From JAUVKA01 sp964465145 (GTDB taxonomy: Bacteria; Bacteroidota; Bacteroidia; Bacteroidales; UBA12481), in the NCBI GenBank assembly GCA_964465145.1, contig CAYXJR010000002.1, forward strand, positions 49,709 to 113,708: a DNA stretch of 64,000 bases. The letters run 5' to 3'. The position numbers and the translations under genes were made by a program. This document shows positions 1 through 9,177 of this stretch, piece after piece. The notes under the pieces are model-generated. The model ran no database searches, had not been told where the DNA came from, and saw nothing but the letters and a program-made list of their open reading frames with translations. Every line of letters begins with the position of its first letter. Position 1 is the stretch's first letter.

Positions 1-2
1 TC

Positions 3-1874
3 ATGGCTGCAACCCTTACAACTATCGGTGCCCTTTCTGTAATAAGATTTTTTGGGGAAACCACGCGCCTTCAGCTTAAGGATTTCTCGATGGTGTTGAT
101 TATCAACCTTTTTGTTTCTCTGATGGTTGCGCTATTTTTGGTTCCATCACTTTTGGAAAAAATTCCCTTGAAAGTAAAACACGGGGCCAGTACAACCGGG
201 AGGAGACGTAAAGTTGTTTGGTTTTCCAGGGGATATGGGAGGATGATTGGATTTTCCCAGCGGTATAGATGGGCATTTATTATGTTGGCGATTCTTTTAT
301 TCGGACTCCCTACTTTCAAGATTCCAACAAGGATGGAGGGAGATGAATGGTATTATAAGCTTTTTCAGAAAACACTTGCCTCTGATCAATATGTGCAAAA
401 AATTAAGCCGGTGGTGGATAAAGTACTGGGAGGCACCCTGAGGTTATTCAGTCAGCATTTCCGGGAAAGATATTCCTACCGCCTGCCCGAGCGTACATCC
501 ATCCAGGTGAGAGCTTCGCTTCCCCAGGGCTCCACTCTGCAGCAAATGAATGACCTCATGATACAGGTTGAATATTACCTTAAGGGTTATGATCAGATTG
601 ACCAGTTTCAAACACGGGTTAGTAATGCCCGCAATGGTCAGGTGGTAGTTAATTTCAAACCAGATTATGAACTAGGGGCCTTTCCCTTTGTATTACTCAG
701 TCAGCTTCAGGACCTTGCCAATAATCTTACAGGAGCAGACTGGAGAGTGTATGGCCTTGGACAGGCGTTCAGCAATTCTTTATCGGAGCAGATAGGTTCA
801 AATAAAATTGTCCTTTATGGGTATAATTATGAGGACCTCATGAATTATGCTATTGCTGTTCGGGACCGGGTTTTATCACACGAGCGGGTAGAAAAAGCTT
901 CTATTATCAGCCAGGACACCTGGATACGTGATCCTGTTTTTGAATATGGGATCAGCCTTGATCCGCAAAAATTGCAGGCAAGGAAGTTGAATGCATCGCA
1001 GGTATACCAAAATCTGGAGGGTTATTCCATGCACCAGGGAGCCGAAGGTTCGATTTTTATCGATGGTTCATACGAGCAGGTACGGATGCGATCAGTTCAA
1101 TCAGATACCTTTGACAAATGGATGATGGGGAACACCCCAATAGAGATCGATGAATCCGTTGTTCGCCTGGAAGACCTGGGTGAATTGAGAAAGGAAGGGC
1201 TTAACAAAACTATCTGTAAAGAAAACCAACAGTATCGCCTTATCGTGGAATATGACTTCATTGGCAATTACAAGTTGGGACAGATTAATCGCGACAGGGT
1301 TATCAGGGAAATGTCAGACCAACTACCTATTGGGTATACCATAAAGCAGTTGGAGTACAGATATTGGCAAAAGGAGGCAAACAGGCAGTTTTTTCTCATC
1401 CTTATTGTTATTGGGATCATTTATATGATATGCGCCATTCTTTTGGAAAGCTTGAAACAACCACTGGCTGTGGTCCTTATTATTCCGGTTTCCTATGTGG
1501 GTGTATTTCTTACTTTTTATCTATTCGACTTCAGTTTTGATCAGGGGGGATTTGCAGCCTTCTTGCTTTTGAGCGGTATTGTTGTAAACGCAGCCCTGTA
1601 TATCCTGAACGATTTTAATAACCTGAAACGAAAAATGAAGGGTAAAATGCTGCCCATAAGGATGTTCCTTAAAGCATACAATGGGAAAATCATTCCCATT
1701 TTTCTAACTGTGATGTCAACAGTTTTCGGCCTTGTTCCATTTATTGCAGGTGGAGAAGATGAAGCATTCTGGTTTGCTTTGGCTGCGGGGACTATTGGCG
1801 GATTGATTTTTTCTATTGCGGCAATATTTGTTTTTTTGCCGGCCTTTTTATCATTAAAACCACAAAAAAAATGA
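3..1874 (+). CDS. RND efflux permease, 3' part (5' end outside window)
   Basis: C-terminal 623 residues of an inner-membrane RND (AcrB/CusA superfamily) proton-driven exporter. Full-length members have about 1000-1050 residues, and the visible part opens inside the first membrane bundle, so the Met at base 3 is internal and the true start lies upstream. After two hydrophobic segments and a basic loop there is one segment (about residues 90-105), a large periplasmic domain (about 110-460), and the second bundle of five segments (about 465-620). The gene overlaps the following adaptor gene by 4 bp (ATGA), and a second RND permease follows, so the three form one operon. The substrate cannot be told from sequence. 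No TolC-like gene is in the window. Confidence 0.9.
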   Translation: MAATLTTIGALSVIRFFGETTRLQLKDFSMVLIINLFVSLMVALFLVPSLLEKIPLKVKHGASTTGRRRKVVWFSRGYGRMIGFSQRYRWAFIMLAILLFGLPTFKIPTRMEGDEWYYKLFQKTLASDQYVQKIKPVVDKVLGGTLRLFSQHFRERYSYRLPERTSIQVRASLPQGSTLQQMNDLMIQVEYYLKGYDQIDQFQTRVSNARNGQVVVNFKPDYELGAFPFVLLSQLQDLANNLTGADWRVYGLGQAFSNSLSEQIGSNKIVLYGYNYEDLMNYAIAVRDRVLSHERVEKASIISQDTWIRDPVFEYGISLDPQKLQARKLNASQVYQNLEGYSMHQGAEGSIFIDGSYEQVRMRSVQSDTFDKWMMGNTPIEIDESVVRLEDLGELRKEGLNKTICKENQQYRLIVEYDFIGNYKLGQINRDRVIREMSDQLPIGYTIKQLEYRYWQKEANRQFFLILIVIGIIYMICAILLESLKQPLAVVLIIPVSYVGVFLTFYLFDFSFDQGGFAAFLLLSGIVVNAALYILNDFNNLKRKMKGKMLPIRMFLKAYNGKIIPIFLTVMSTVFGLVPFIAGGEDEAFWFALAAGTIGGLIFSIAAIFVFLPAFLSLKPQKK

Positions 1875-2965
1875 ATTATATGAAAAAGCCTGTTCTCTGG
1901 TTATTTTTGGGTTTGCTTGGGCTGACTCTTGTAGCCTGTAAAAAGAAAGAGGAAAATCCTTTCGGTAATAAGCTGGGCGAGATTGATGCCAAGTCTGAAC
2001 CCGTTAAAGTGGTAGGAGAGCTAAGTGTTTTTGGTGATTTCCCAATGGAATTGGTCAGTAATGGAAAATTAACGGCCCAACAAAAGGCCTCTCTGAATTT
2101 TAAGACTAGTGGGATTATTAGCCGAATCATGTTCAGAAATGGGCAAATTGCACAGGCCGGGCAGCTCATTGCAGAAATGGAAAACAGTATGGAGCAACTC
2201 GATCTGGAACAGGCACGGCTCAGGTTGGAAAGAGCGAGGATCGACCGCCTGGCTAAAATAGTTGGACATGCCGTTGGTGCACGCAATCCGGAAGATGTTT
2301 CGGATGAGGCCTTAAAACGCTTCAATATGGAAACCGGATATGACGAGGCTGGATTGGCGAACCAGCAGGCCGAGATCCGCTATAATTATACCCGACTCTT
2401 GGCCCCTTTTACTGGCAGGATAGCCAATCTGGAAACCAAACCCAATAATACTCCCAAGGCTGGAGAACCGTTTTGTCTTCTTATGGATGATTCACGCTTT
2501 GAGATTGTATTTCCCGTAATGGAGTCAGAAATCGGCAGGCTGTCCACCGGGCAGGAGATAACGATGAAGCCCTTCTTCATGGATTCAGTGTTTTATAAGG
2601 GGACTATTTTTGAGATCAATCCGTGGATCAATGAACATGGTATGGTTCAGGTGAAAGCAGTGGTAAATAATGAGCATCATCAACTGGTCGATGGGATGAA
2701 TGTTAAGGTTTTTATTCGTGATAAAATACCTGCTTGCCTGATCGTTCCTAAAGAAGCAGTGGTTCTACGTAATAACCGCCAGGTTATATTTACCCTGTTG
2801 AATGACACCCTAGCTAAATGGAATTATGTTACAACTGGCCTTGAGAATTCCAACAGTTACAGCATTATTGAAGGCCTTACTCCCGGGGATACAGTTATTA
2901 CCATTGGTAACCTGAATCTTGCCCACGAGGCGAGGATCGAATTCAAACTCGAGGAAAAGCAATAA
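1871..2965 (+). CDS. RND efflux periplasmic adaptor lipoprotein (MFP)
   Basis: 364-residue membrane fusion protein that links RND permeases to an outer-membrane channel. A lipoprotein signal peptide ends in the lipobox L-V-A-C with Cys23, so the protein is probably anchored by lipid. The order is lipoyl/barrel-sandwich half, helical hairpin (about residues 100-165), second lipoyl half with the typical Y-T-R-L-x-A-P-F-x-G-R-I stretch, then beta-barrel and membrane-proximal domains. The start ATG overlaps the stop of the upstream permease; Met4 (1880) is an alternative. The next permease begins 5 bp downstream, so one adaptor probably serves both permeases. The helical hairpin is short. Confidence 0.93.
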   Translation: MNYMKKPVLWLFLGLLGLTLVACKKKEENPFGNKLGEIDAKSEPVKVVGELSVFGDFPMELVSNGKLTAQQKASLNFKTSGIISRIMFRNGQIAQAGQLIAEMENSMEQLDLEQARLRLERARIDRLAKIVGHAVGARNPEDVSDEALKRFNMETGYDEAGLANQQAEIRYNYTRLLAPFTGRIANLETKPNNTPKAGEPFCLLMDDSRFEIVFPVMESEIGRLSTGQEITMKPFFMDSVFYKGTIFEINPWINEHGMVQVKAVVNNEHHQLVDGMNVKVFIRDKIPACLIVPKEAVVLRNNRQVIFTLLNDTLAKWNYVTTGLENSNSYSIIEGLTPGDTVITIGNLNLAHEARIEFKLEEKQ

Positions 2966-2970
2966 AGATT

Positions 2971-5900
2971 ATGGTAAAGTTCCTGATAAACAGACCCATT
3001 GCGGTCATTATGAGCTTCCTGGCAATAATTTTTCTTGGGATAATAACCTCACTGAATATCCCCGTTTCCCTTATGCCCAGTATAGATATACCAGAGATTA
3101 CTGTCCAGATATCTTATCCTAACACACCTTCCAGGGAAATGGAAAACTCTATCGTTAAGCCCATTCGTCAACAAATGTTACAGGTAGGGCACCTTAAGGA
3201 TATCGAGAGCCAAACACAGGATGGCCATGCCTTGATTCGTTTGCGTTTTGCATATGGAACAGATATCAATTATGCTTATATTGAGTCGAACGAGAAAATC
3301 GACGATGCCATGAATGGTATGCCCCGCGACCTCGACCGTCCCAGGGTTATCAAGTCCTCAGCCTCCGATATTCCGGTTTTCAATATATTAGTGACCAGGG
3401 AGGCTGATTGGAACGATCAGAAAAAGTCCCTGGAGTTGAGTGAGTTCGTAAGGTCGGTCGTACTGCGGCGAATAGAACAGCTTCCAGAAGTCGCAATGGT
3501 TGATATGACCGGGATGAGTTGGTCGGAACTAGCTGTTTTCCCTGATTATGAGAAACTCAGAAGTCTGGAACTTACAGATCAGGATATTCTTAATTCCCTT
3601 GAGAAAAACAATATCACCATTGGTAACCTGATGGTGAGGGAGGGCTATTACCAGTATAATATCCGCTTTTCTAATTATCTTAAAAATAAAGCAGATATTG
3701 AAAATATATATATCAGTGCAGGCGACCGGCTGTTACAATTAAAAGAGCTGGCAGAATTTGACCTGCGCCCGCAGTCCCGATCAGGATTATTCCAGAACCG
3801 GGATAAAGAAGGGCTTTGCCTGGCAATTATTAAACAGGCTGATGCCCGAATGGAAGATTTGAAGATCGAATTAGACGGATTGTTGACAAACTACCGGGAA
3901 AACTACCCCGACCTGGATTTTGAGCTTGAGAAAGATCAGACCAGGATATTGGATGTTTCGATTGGCAACCTTCGGCAAAGCTTATTTTTTGGTGCTGTTC
4001 TTGCTGTATTAATAATGTTTTTATTTCTGAAGGATTTTCGCTCTCCACTTCTAATTGCATTCAGTATCCCCGTTTCACTGATTATTTGTTTCCTCGTGTT
4101 TTATCTTGCTGGTATCAGTATAAATATTATCTCTCTTTCGGGTCTGGTACTGGCTGTGGGAATGATGATAGATAATTCCATTATAGTAATCGACAACATC
4201 AATCAGTACATCGAAAAGGGAGAAAAGTTATCCGTGGCTTGCATCGTTGGAACAAATGAAGTGATCCGGCCGCTGATTTCTTCAGCCCTGACAACTAGTG
4301 CGGTTTTCATACCCCTGGTTTTTCTAAGCGGGATATCCGGAGCCCTGTTTTTCGATCAGGCTGTGGCGGTTACCACGGGTTTGATTGTTTCATTTCTGGT
4401 TTCTATCACGCTGTTGCCAATGCTGTTCCGTTTGTTATACAAAGGCAATAAGAAGGTTGGAGCCAACAGGTTCCTCCTAAGAATCAACAGGATTAATTAC
4501 GAGGGTTCATATGAAAAGGGATTTAACCACTTTTTTCGATTTAAAGCTCTTTATGGTATTCTTTTCCTTTTATTTATTGCCGGGGGGATTTTTCTGGTGA
4601 CGTTTTTGGAGGTAAGGAGATTACCGAAAATTAGTGAAATGGAAACTATCGCTTTGATTGATTGGAATGAACCTATCCATGTTAATGAAAATGCAGACAG
4701 GATCCAGAAACTGGTTGCTACCCTAAGCGACAGCCTGATACAATATTCGGTACTGGCTGGGAAACAGGATTTCCTTCTTAACCGGGATGCTGACCAAACT
4801 GCCTCAGAGGCTGAGATTTACCTCAGGACAACGAGTACTGAGGCTGTTATTAGAATCAGGGATGAATTTCTTTCCTGGCTTGATAGCCACTATCCCCAGG
4901 CATCAGCAAGTTTCCACCCGCCAGAAAATATATTTGAAGCGATTTTCTCGGAGGATAAACCGGAACTTGTTGCTGAATTGTCTGATTTTCGCGGGAACCA
5001 TATTCCTGAATTAAGTGCATTGTATGATTTCCTGGATAATTCAGAAAAACTGGATAAATTGGAATTTGAATCTATACCCGTTGATGATCAGATTATTATC
5101 GAAGTTGACCCTGAATTATTGTTGCTATACAAAGTGGACTTTAATTCGGTGTACAATCAACTAAGTTCAGCTTTTAATCAAAGGCAAATCGGTCTGTTGA
5201 AAACCTATCAGCGTTTTATTCCAATAATGATGGGGGAGAATCAAAGAACGGTTTTAGATATCATTCAGCAAACAATCATTAAGAATAAGGAAGGAGAGGA
5301 ACTTCCTTTATCTTCTCTGGTAAGAACAGGTAAGGAGCAAGATTACAAAACTATACGGGCAGGAAGAGAGGGTGAGTATATTCCCCTGGTTTTAAGAAAA
5401 TCAGATGAGGGACCTCAATCTGCTATGCGAAAAATCAGAAACAGGGTAAAGCAGTCTGATGGCCTTGAAGTGAGTTTTTCAGGTACCTTCTTCACACAAA
5501 AGGATCTTATGCGGGAGCTTGCACTAGTTCTTCTGATCTCGGTGATGCTACTGTATTTTATTCTGGCCGCCCAGTTTGAGTCTTTCGTTCAGCCTCTCAT
5601 TGTATTGTTGGAGTTGCCCATTGATATTGCCGGTGCTTTTTTCGTGCTCTGGTTGGCCGGTGAATCACTAAATATCATGTCAGCTATTGGTATTATCGTA
5701 ATGAGCGGAATAATTATTAATGATTCGATACTAAAAATTGATACTATTAACCGGGCCAGGTTGAGTGGTGAAAGTGTGCTGGAGGCTATAAAGACTGGAG
5801 GCAGAAGGAGATTGAAGCCTATATTGATGACTAGCCTGACAACTATTCTGGCTTTGACGCCATTCCTGTTTTTTAAAGGACTTGGGGCTGAATTGCAACG

Positions 5901-6021
5901 ACCGCTTGCGTTGACAGTTATTGGGGGCATGACAATTGGAACCCTGGTGAGTCTTTATTTTATACCTCTGGCCTACTGGGCGTTATATAGCAGGGCAGAG
6001 GGCAGCCCTTCGACAAGCTAA
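2971..6021 (+). CDS. RND efflux permease, full length
   Basis: 1016 residues, the usual size for an RND permease. There is one N-terminal membrane segment (about 10-29), a periplasmic domain, five segments (about 335-480), another single segment (about 525-545), a second periplasmic domain, and five segments (about 850-1010). In the proton-relay segment, AcrB's Asp-Asp pair is Asp401-Asn402 (motif M-I-D-N-S-I), so only one acidic residue remains, as in metal-type RND proteins. It is the third gene of the operon and differs strongly in sequence from the first permease. The last residues (G-S-P-S-T-S) are encoded by a repeat-like sequence, so the original C-terminus was probably slightly different. 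Confidence 0.95.
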   Translation: MVKFLINRPIAVIMSFLAIIFLGIITSLNIPVSLMPSIDIPEITVQISYPNTPSREMENSIVKPIRQQMLQVGHLKDIESQTQDGHALIRLRFAYGTDINYAYIESNEKIDDAMNGMPRDLDRPRVIKSSASDIPVFNILVTREADWNDQKKSLELSEFVRSVVLRRIEQLPEVAMVDMTGMSWSELAVFPDYEKLRSLELTDQDILNSLEKNNITIGNLMVREGYYQYNIRFSNYLKNKADIENIYISAGDRLLQLKELAEFDLRPQSRSGLFQNRDKEGLCLAIIKQADARMEDLKIELDGLLTNYRENYPDLDFELEKDQTRILDVSIGNLRQSLFFGAVLAVLIMFLFLKDFRSPLLIAFSIPVSLIICFLVFYLAGISINIISLSGLVLAVGMMIDNSIIVIDNINQYIEKGEKLSVACIVGTNEVIRPLISSALTTSAVFIPLVFLSGISGALFFDQAVAVTTGLIVSFLVSITLLPMLFRLLYKGNKKVGANRFLLRINRINYEGSYEKGFNHFFRFKALYGILFLLFIAGGIFLVTFLEVRRLPKISEMETIALIDWNEPIHVNENADRIQKLVATLSDSLIQYSVLAGKQDFLLNRDADQTASEAEIYLRTTSTEAVIRIRDEFLSWLDSHYPQASASFHPPENIFEAIFSEDKPELVAELSDFRGNHIPELSALYDFLDNSEKLDKLEFESIPVDDQIIIEVDPELLLLYKVDFNSVYNQLSSAFNQRQIGLLKTYQRFIPIMMGENQRTVLDIIQQTIIKNKEGEELPLSSLVRTGKEQDYKTIRAGREGEYIPLVLRKSDEGPQSAMRKIRNRVKQSDGLEVSFSGTFFTQKDLMRELALVLLISVMLLYFILAAQFESFVQPLIVLLELPIDIAGAFFVLWLAGESLNIMSAIGIIVMSGIIINDSILKIDTINRARLSGESVLEAIKTGGRRRLKPILMTSLTTILALTPFLFFKGLGAELQRPLALTVIGGMTIGTLVSLYFIPLAYWALYSRAEGSPSTS

Positions 6022-6024
6022 GGG
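6005..6024 (+). repeat. Small palindromic repeat overlapping the permease 3' end
   Basis: The sequence CCCTTCGACAAGCTAAGGG forms a hairpin with CCCTT/AAGGG arms. It supplies the last codons and the stop of the upstream permease gene. I recall near-identical CCCTTCGACAAGCTCAGGG strings scattered through many Bacteroidota and other environmental genomes, but only one copy is present here, so repeat status rests on memory, not on this window. Confidence 0.4.
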
Positions 6025-6056
6025 ACCGAAAGCATGTATAAAATATAATCGCCAGG

Positions 6057-6075
6057 GGTTGGCTGAAGCCCCACC
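6057..6075 (-). repeat. Dispersed 19-bp intergenic repeat, copy 1
   Basis: On the minus strand this reads GGTGGGGCTTCAGCCAACC. It differs at one base from a 19-mer near the right end of the window (63897-63915). Both copies lie in intergenic DNA downstream of outer-membrane/efflux genes and beside other short repeats. The function is unknown. Confidence 0.55.
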
Positions 6076-6137
6076 TTTAGCCAAGACACAAAGAAAAAGG
6101 CTCATCCTGAATTTTCGAAACTTGGCAAGTAAAAACT

Positions 6138-6171
6138 AAATAAGGGACGCAGCATACTGCGTCCCTTATTT
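6138..6171. terminator. Bidirectional terminator, 15-bp perfect stem
   Basis: A perfect 15-bp inverted repeat (arms 6138-6152 and 6157-6171) encloses the 4-nt loop CATA. The arms have AAATAA/TTATTT ends, so each strand ends in a T-rich run. It lies between convergent genes, the RND operon (+) and the beta-propeller gene (-), and can serve both. Just downstream, ACCGAATA is repeated three times in tandem (6174-6197, third copy with one change). Confidence 0.8.
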
Positions 6172-6204
6172 ATACCGAATAACCGAATAACTGAATAACA
6201 AGAC

Positions 6205-7365
6205 TTAAAAAGGAGCAACTTTATAAAACATTAACAGAGGGTTGTCACTTTCGGACAAGTTCAAAAATAATTCCATCCTTTCCTCAGTTAATTCTATCCC
6301 CTGATTGATCCTCCATTCTATAGCGCGTTTGGCATCAAATGCTTCTATTGCACTGACAAAATATTCGCCATTAGTAGCTATAGGTGGTTGGAACAGGCCG
6401 GTTGATATCCCATGGGAGGCAAAAAACTCACTTGATTTTACATTAAAACTATGTAAATCAAAAAATAAATGCCTTGATACACTTCGGCCTGATTCCCTTT
6501 CACGAACGCTGTAACTAAAATATATAGTTCCTTTGGTTTTTTGAAAAGTTCCGACAGCATGAATATACTCTCTGCTTGGATCATCGAGGTTGATTTTACC
6601 GGCAATTTCGTCATTTATGAATTTATTACCCATATATATTCTATACACAGGTATAGGTCCAGTTCTTTTTAGGTAATAGATAGTGTCATTATATACAGGA
6701 GAATACCAAGTCGTATCTTGATATTCAGTGAAGGCATTCTCTTTGTTAAAAAAAGAGGCTTTCCTCCAGTTTCTGAGAGGCAGAAATTTTTTCAATATTT
6801 TACCATTATTGGAAGAATATAATAGATCATTCGAATTTACATTATTATCAATCTGAGGGTATCCAGAATTATAAGCAAAGATTCCATCCTCAATTTTTGA
6901 AATATCACATGAAGTATATATAAACTTGAATTCATCTATGAATTGTCCCATTGAATTAAAATGAATAATTTTTTGAAGTTTATCATCCAAAACATACAAT
7001 TCATCCTTTTCGAAATCAACCGTAATTGATTTTGGATTGATGAATTCTCCTGGGCCTTTAAAACCGCCTTCAAGATGGTTAATGTATTGTCCGAATTGAT
7101 CAAATATGAAAACAGAATTCATCATTTTTGTGTCCGAAATAAATATTCTGTTTCTTGAAAAGACCACCTTCTGAATTGATCCTAAAAATACACCTTGTGG
7201 AGTTTCAAGTTTTAAAACAAAGAATTCACTGAGAATTGAATCCCAAATAACCGGAATGAGACTTTTTTCAGAACCGTCAATTTCAATTATTGGATTATTT
7301 ATCGGGGCTTTTGTTTTAGAACAAGCAACAAAAATGACAAATAGGCAAAAAAGTAAATATCTCAC
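6205..7365 (-). CDS. Six-bladed beta-propeller lipoprotein
   Basis: The protein resembles the Bacteroidota six-bladed beta-propeller family (NHL-like repeats). Recurrent blade patterns are visible, such as F-I-S-D, F-D-Q-F-G-Q-Y-I and L-Y-V-L-D with G-P-G-E-F, separated by about 45-50 residues. An ATG at 7443 would give 412 residues with a long awkward leader and a 20-bp overlap with the upstream gene. I prefer the GTG at 7365, which gives a short basic signal peptide and a lipobox V-A-C. It is cotranscribed with the small Cys-rich secreted protein gene just upstream, a pairing known for NVEALA-type peptides. The substrate is unknown. Confidence 0.75.
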   Translation of the reverse strand: MRYLLFCLFVIFVACSKTKAPINNPIIEIDGSEKSLIPVIWDSILSEFFVLKLETPQGVFLGSIQKVVFSRNRIFISDTKMMNSVFIFDQFGQYINHLEGGFKGPGEFINPKSITVDFEKDELYVLDDKLQKIIHFNSMGQFIDEFKFIYTSCDISKIEDGIFAYNSGYPQIDNNVNSNDLLYSSNNGKILKKFLPLRNWRKASFFNKENAFTEYQDTTWYSPVYNDTIYYLKRTGPIPVYRIYMGNKFINDEIAGKINLDDPSREYIHAVGTFQKTKGTIYFSYSVRERESGRSVSRHLFFDLHSFNVKSSEFFASHGISTGLFQPPIATNGEYFVSAIEAFDAKRAIEWRINQGIELTEERMELFLNLSESDNPLLMFYKVAPF

Positions 7366-7423
7366 GACTGAATTAAGATTAGTGGCAAAATTAAAAAGGA
7401 TTATAAATAAATAATTAATTTTT

Positions 7424-7798
7424 TCATTCTTTGTCGGCAGCACTAACTCCTATATAATAGCAGTTACAAACCCAACAAACATTATCAATTCCTACGCAAT
7501 TGTACTCTTGTCCAACGTATGTAGTGGTTCTCATGGCTGCCTCGAATCTACCACCTACGCCTGCAGTAATAGTTCCTACCCATTTAACATCACCTCCAAT
7601 ATACCACCAATAGCCGCGTTCTGAGACCGAATTTTCACAGGTCTTTTTAGTTCTGATGCCTTTACTGGCATAACCCCCTGTTCCTTCAGGGCATCCAAAG
7701 GTGGAGCTGCTCTCGGCGAATCCGGTTAGCAATGAAACAAATAGCAGGATTGCTGCTGTTAATAATAAAGGTGCTTTTGAAAATAATTTTGATTTCAT
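7424..7798 (-). CDS. Small secreted Cys-rich protein, NVEALA-like context
   Basis: 124 residues with a clear N-terminal signal peptide (basic start, hydrophobic stretch about 10-27, cleavage near A-E-S-S). The mature part has six cysteines, four of them crowded near the C-terminus in the pattern C-x6-C-x2-C-x-C. There is no recognised enzymatic domain and the literal NVEALA motif is absent. Small exported peptides with Cys-rich tails that sit next to six-bladed propeller lipoproteins are common in Bacteroidota, and this pair fits that arrangement. Disulfides, metal binding or a secreted-peptide role are all possible; the function is unknown. Confidence 0.65.
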   Translation of the reverse strand: MKSKLFSKAPLLLTAAILLFVSLLTGFAESSSTFGCPEGTGGYASKGIRTKKTCENSVSERGYWWYIGGDVKWVGTITAGVGGRFEAAMRTTTYVGQEYNCVGIDNVCWVCNCYYIGVSAADKE

Positions 7799-7974
7799 TT
7801 TTTTGTATTTAGAGTTAATAATAAAATTGAAAATTTCCTTTGTTCAAAATCCAGGTATTTGAAAAACTATGCATTTATTGCTGGTGTGTGATGGATTTAT
7901 TCTTATTATCTATTGTTATAGATGCAGCTTGATGCCTGTTGTGGAAAAAATATGCTGGATTTTTTTAAAAAGGC

Positions 7975-7982
7975 TAACTTTG
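7975..7982 (+). promoter_or_regulatory. Candidate -7 box of the moeA promoter
   Basis: TAACTTTG matches the Bacteroidota -7 consensus TAnnTTTG, 20 bp before the moeA ATG. No convincing TTTG -33 box is found at 19-21 bp spacing, so the call is weak. The 203-bp divergent gap 7799-8001 holds nothing else I can identify. Confidence 0.4.
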
Positions 7983-8001
7983 CAAGCCTTATTGGAAATT
8001 T

Positions 8002-9177
8002 ATGATAGTCTTTTCAGAAGCCCTGGATATAATTCTTGGCCAAGCACAAATAAATAATAGTGAGGAGGTTTCCTTTTCTGACTCAGTTGGAAGGGTGCTG
8101 GCCCAAAATATCCATTCAGATATTAACATGCCCCCCTTCGATAAGAGTGCCATGGATGGTTTCGCTTGTCGTAGATCGGACCTGGACCTGGAATTGGAAT
8201 TAGTAGAGGTGATCCAGGCAGGTGAACCTCCCAAAAAGAAAATTGCAGCCGGACAATGTTCCCAGATAATGACAGGAGCCATGATTCCGGATGGAGCAGA
8301 CATCGTTATCATGGTTGAGCAGACTGAGAAAAAAGAATCTGGAAAAATTCGATTCACAGGTGGGAATTCCCGCTCTCATATATGCATTTTGGGTGAAGAT
8401 GTAAGAAAAGATGACCTGGTTTTGGAGGCCGGAACAATGATCGGAGTTAGGCATATATCCGTTTTAGCAACAGTGGGTGCCATGAGAGTTAAGGTTTATA
8501 AGCAACCCAGGGTAGCCGTATTGGCAACTGGTACGGAATTGGTTGAACCGGAAATTACTCCGGGACCTTCACAGATAAGAAACTCCAATGCAGCACAGAT
8601 GATGGCTCAGCTCAGAAGTATTGGCCTTTCTCCTGTGTATCATGGTATAGCCCCCGACAATGAACTTCAAACCTATTCAATGTTGAAAAAAGCACTGGAG
8701 AATAGCGATATATTAATGCTCTCTGGAGGAGTATCTATGGGAGAGTTTGATTTTGTCCCTTCGGTTCTTAAAAAGCTGGGATTTGATCTCCTTTTTCAAA
8801 AGATTGCAATACAACCTGGAAAACCCACCACTTTTGGAGTTAACAAAGGAAAATTTGTTTTCGCTTTGCCAGGTAATCCGGTATCTTCTTTTATTATTTT
8901 TGAGCTACTGGCTAAGCCATTCATTTATAAATGTATGGGTCATGATTGGCATCCCAGGGTCATGCCATTGTTGGCAGGGCAAACAATAATCAGAAAGAAA
9001 ACCGACCGACAGTCGTGGTTCCCGGTAGTAATTAATAATCATAACAAAGCTGTTCCTCTGGAATACCACGGTTCAGCACATATTTTTGCACTAACCCGGG
9101 CGAGTGGGATTATTTCTATGGAAATTGGGCAAGATACTATTAATGAAGACGATTGGGTTGATATACGACAGATATAA
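8002..9177 (+). CDS. moeA: Molybdopterin molybdenumtransferase MoeA
   Basis: 391 residues, normal for MoeA, which inserts molybdate into adenylylated molybdopterin in the cytoplasm. Visible family motifs are P-P-F-D-K-S-A-M-D-G-F-A (residues 44-55), M-T-G-A-M-I-P-D-G-A-D (90-100), the central MoCF-biosynthesis domain with L-S-G-G-V-S-M-G, and G-N-P-V-S-S-F. The C-terminal barrel ends normally with W-V-D-I-R. The protein looks intact. Directly behind its stop are fused pieces of moaA and moaC and then an intact mog gene, so it once headed a moeA-moaA-moaC-mog operon. Confidence 0.95.
   Translation: MIVFSEALDIILGQAQINNSEEVSFSDSVGRVLAQNIHSDINMPPFDKSAMDGFACRRSDLDLELELVEVIQAGEPPKKKIAAGQCSQIMTGAMIPDGADIVIMVEQTEKKESGKIRFTGGNSRSHICILGEDVRKDDLVLEAGTMIGVRHISVLATVGAMRVKVYKQPRVAVLATGTELVEPEITPGPSQIRNSNAAQMMAQLRSIGLSPVYHGIAPDNELQTYSMLKKALENSDILMLSGGVSMGEFDFVPSVLKKLGFDLLFQKIAIQPGKPTTFGVNKGKFVFALPGNPVSSFIIFELLAKPFIYKCMGHDWHPRVMPLLAGQTIIRKKTDRQSWFPVVINNHNKAVPLEYHGSAHIFALTRASGIISMEIGQDTINEDDWVDIRQI

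Noticed and set aside
1876..2325. Long minus-strand ORF opposite the RND adaptor gene (and similar antisense ORFs opposite rpoB, rpoC, rplL, tuf)
   Set aside because: Composition is typical of antisense shadows, with Ser/Leu-rich sequence, and the plus-strand genes are certain.
7869..8057. 62-residue plus-strand ORF before moeA
   Set aside because: It overlaps the moeA start in another frame, contains the -7 promoter box and shows no domain features.
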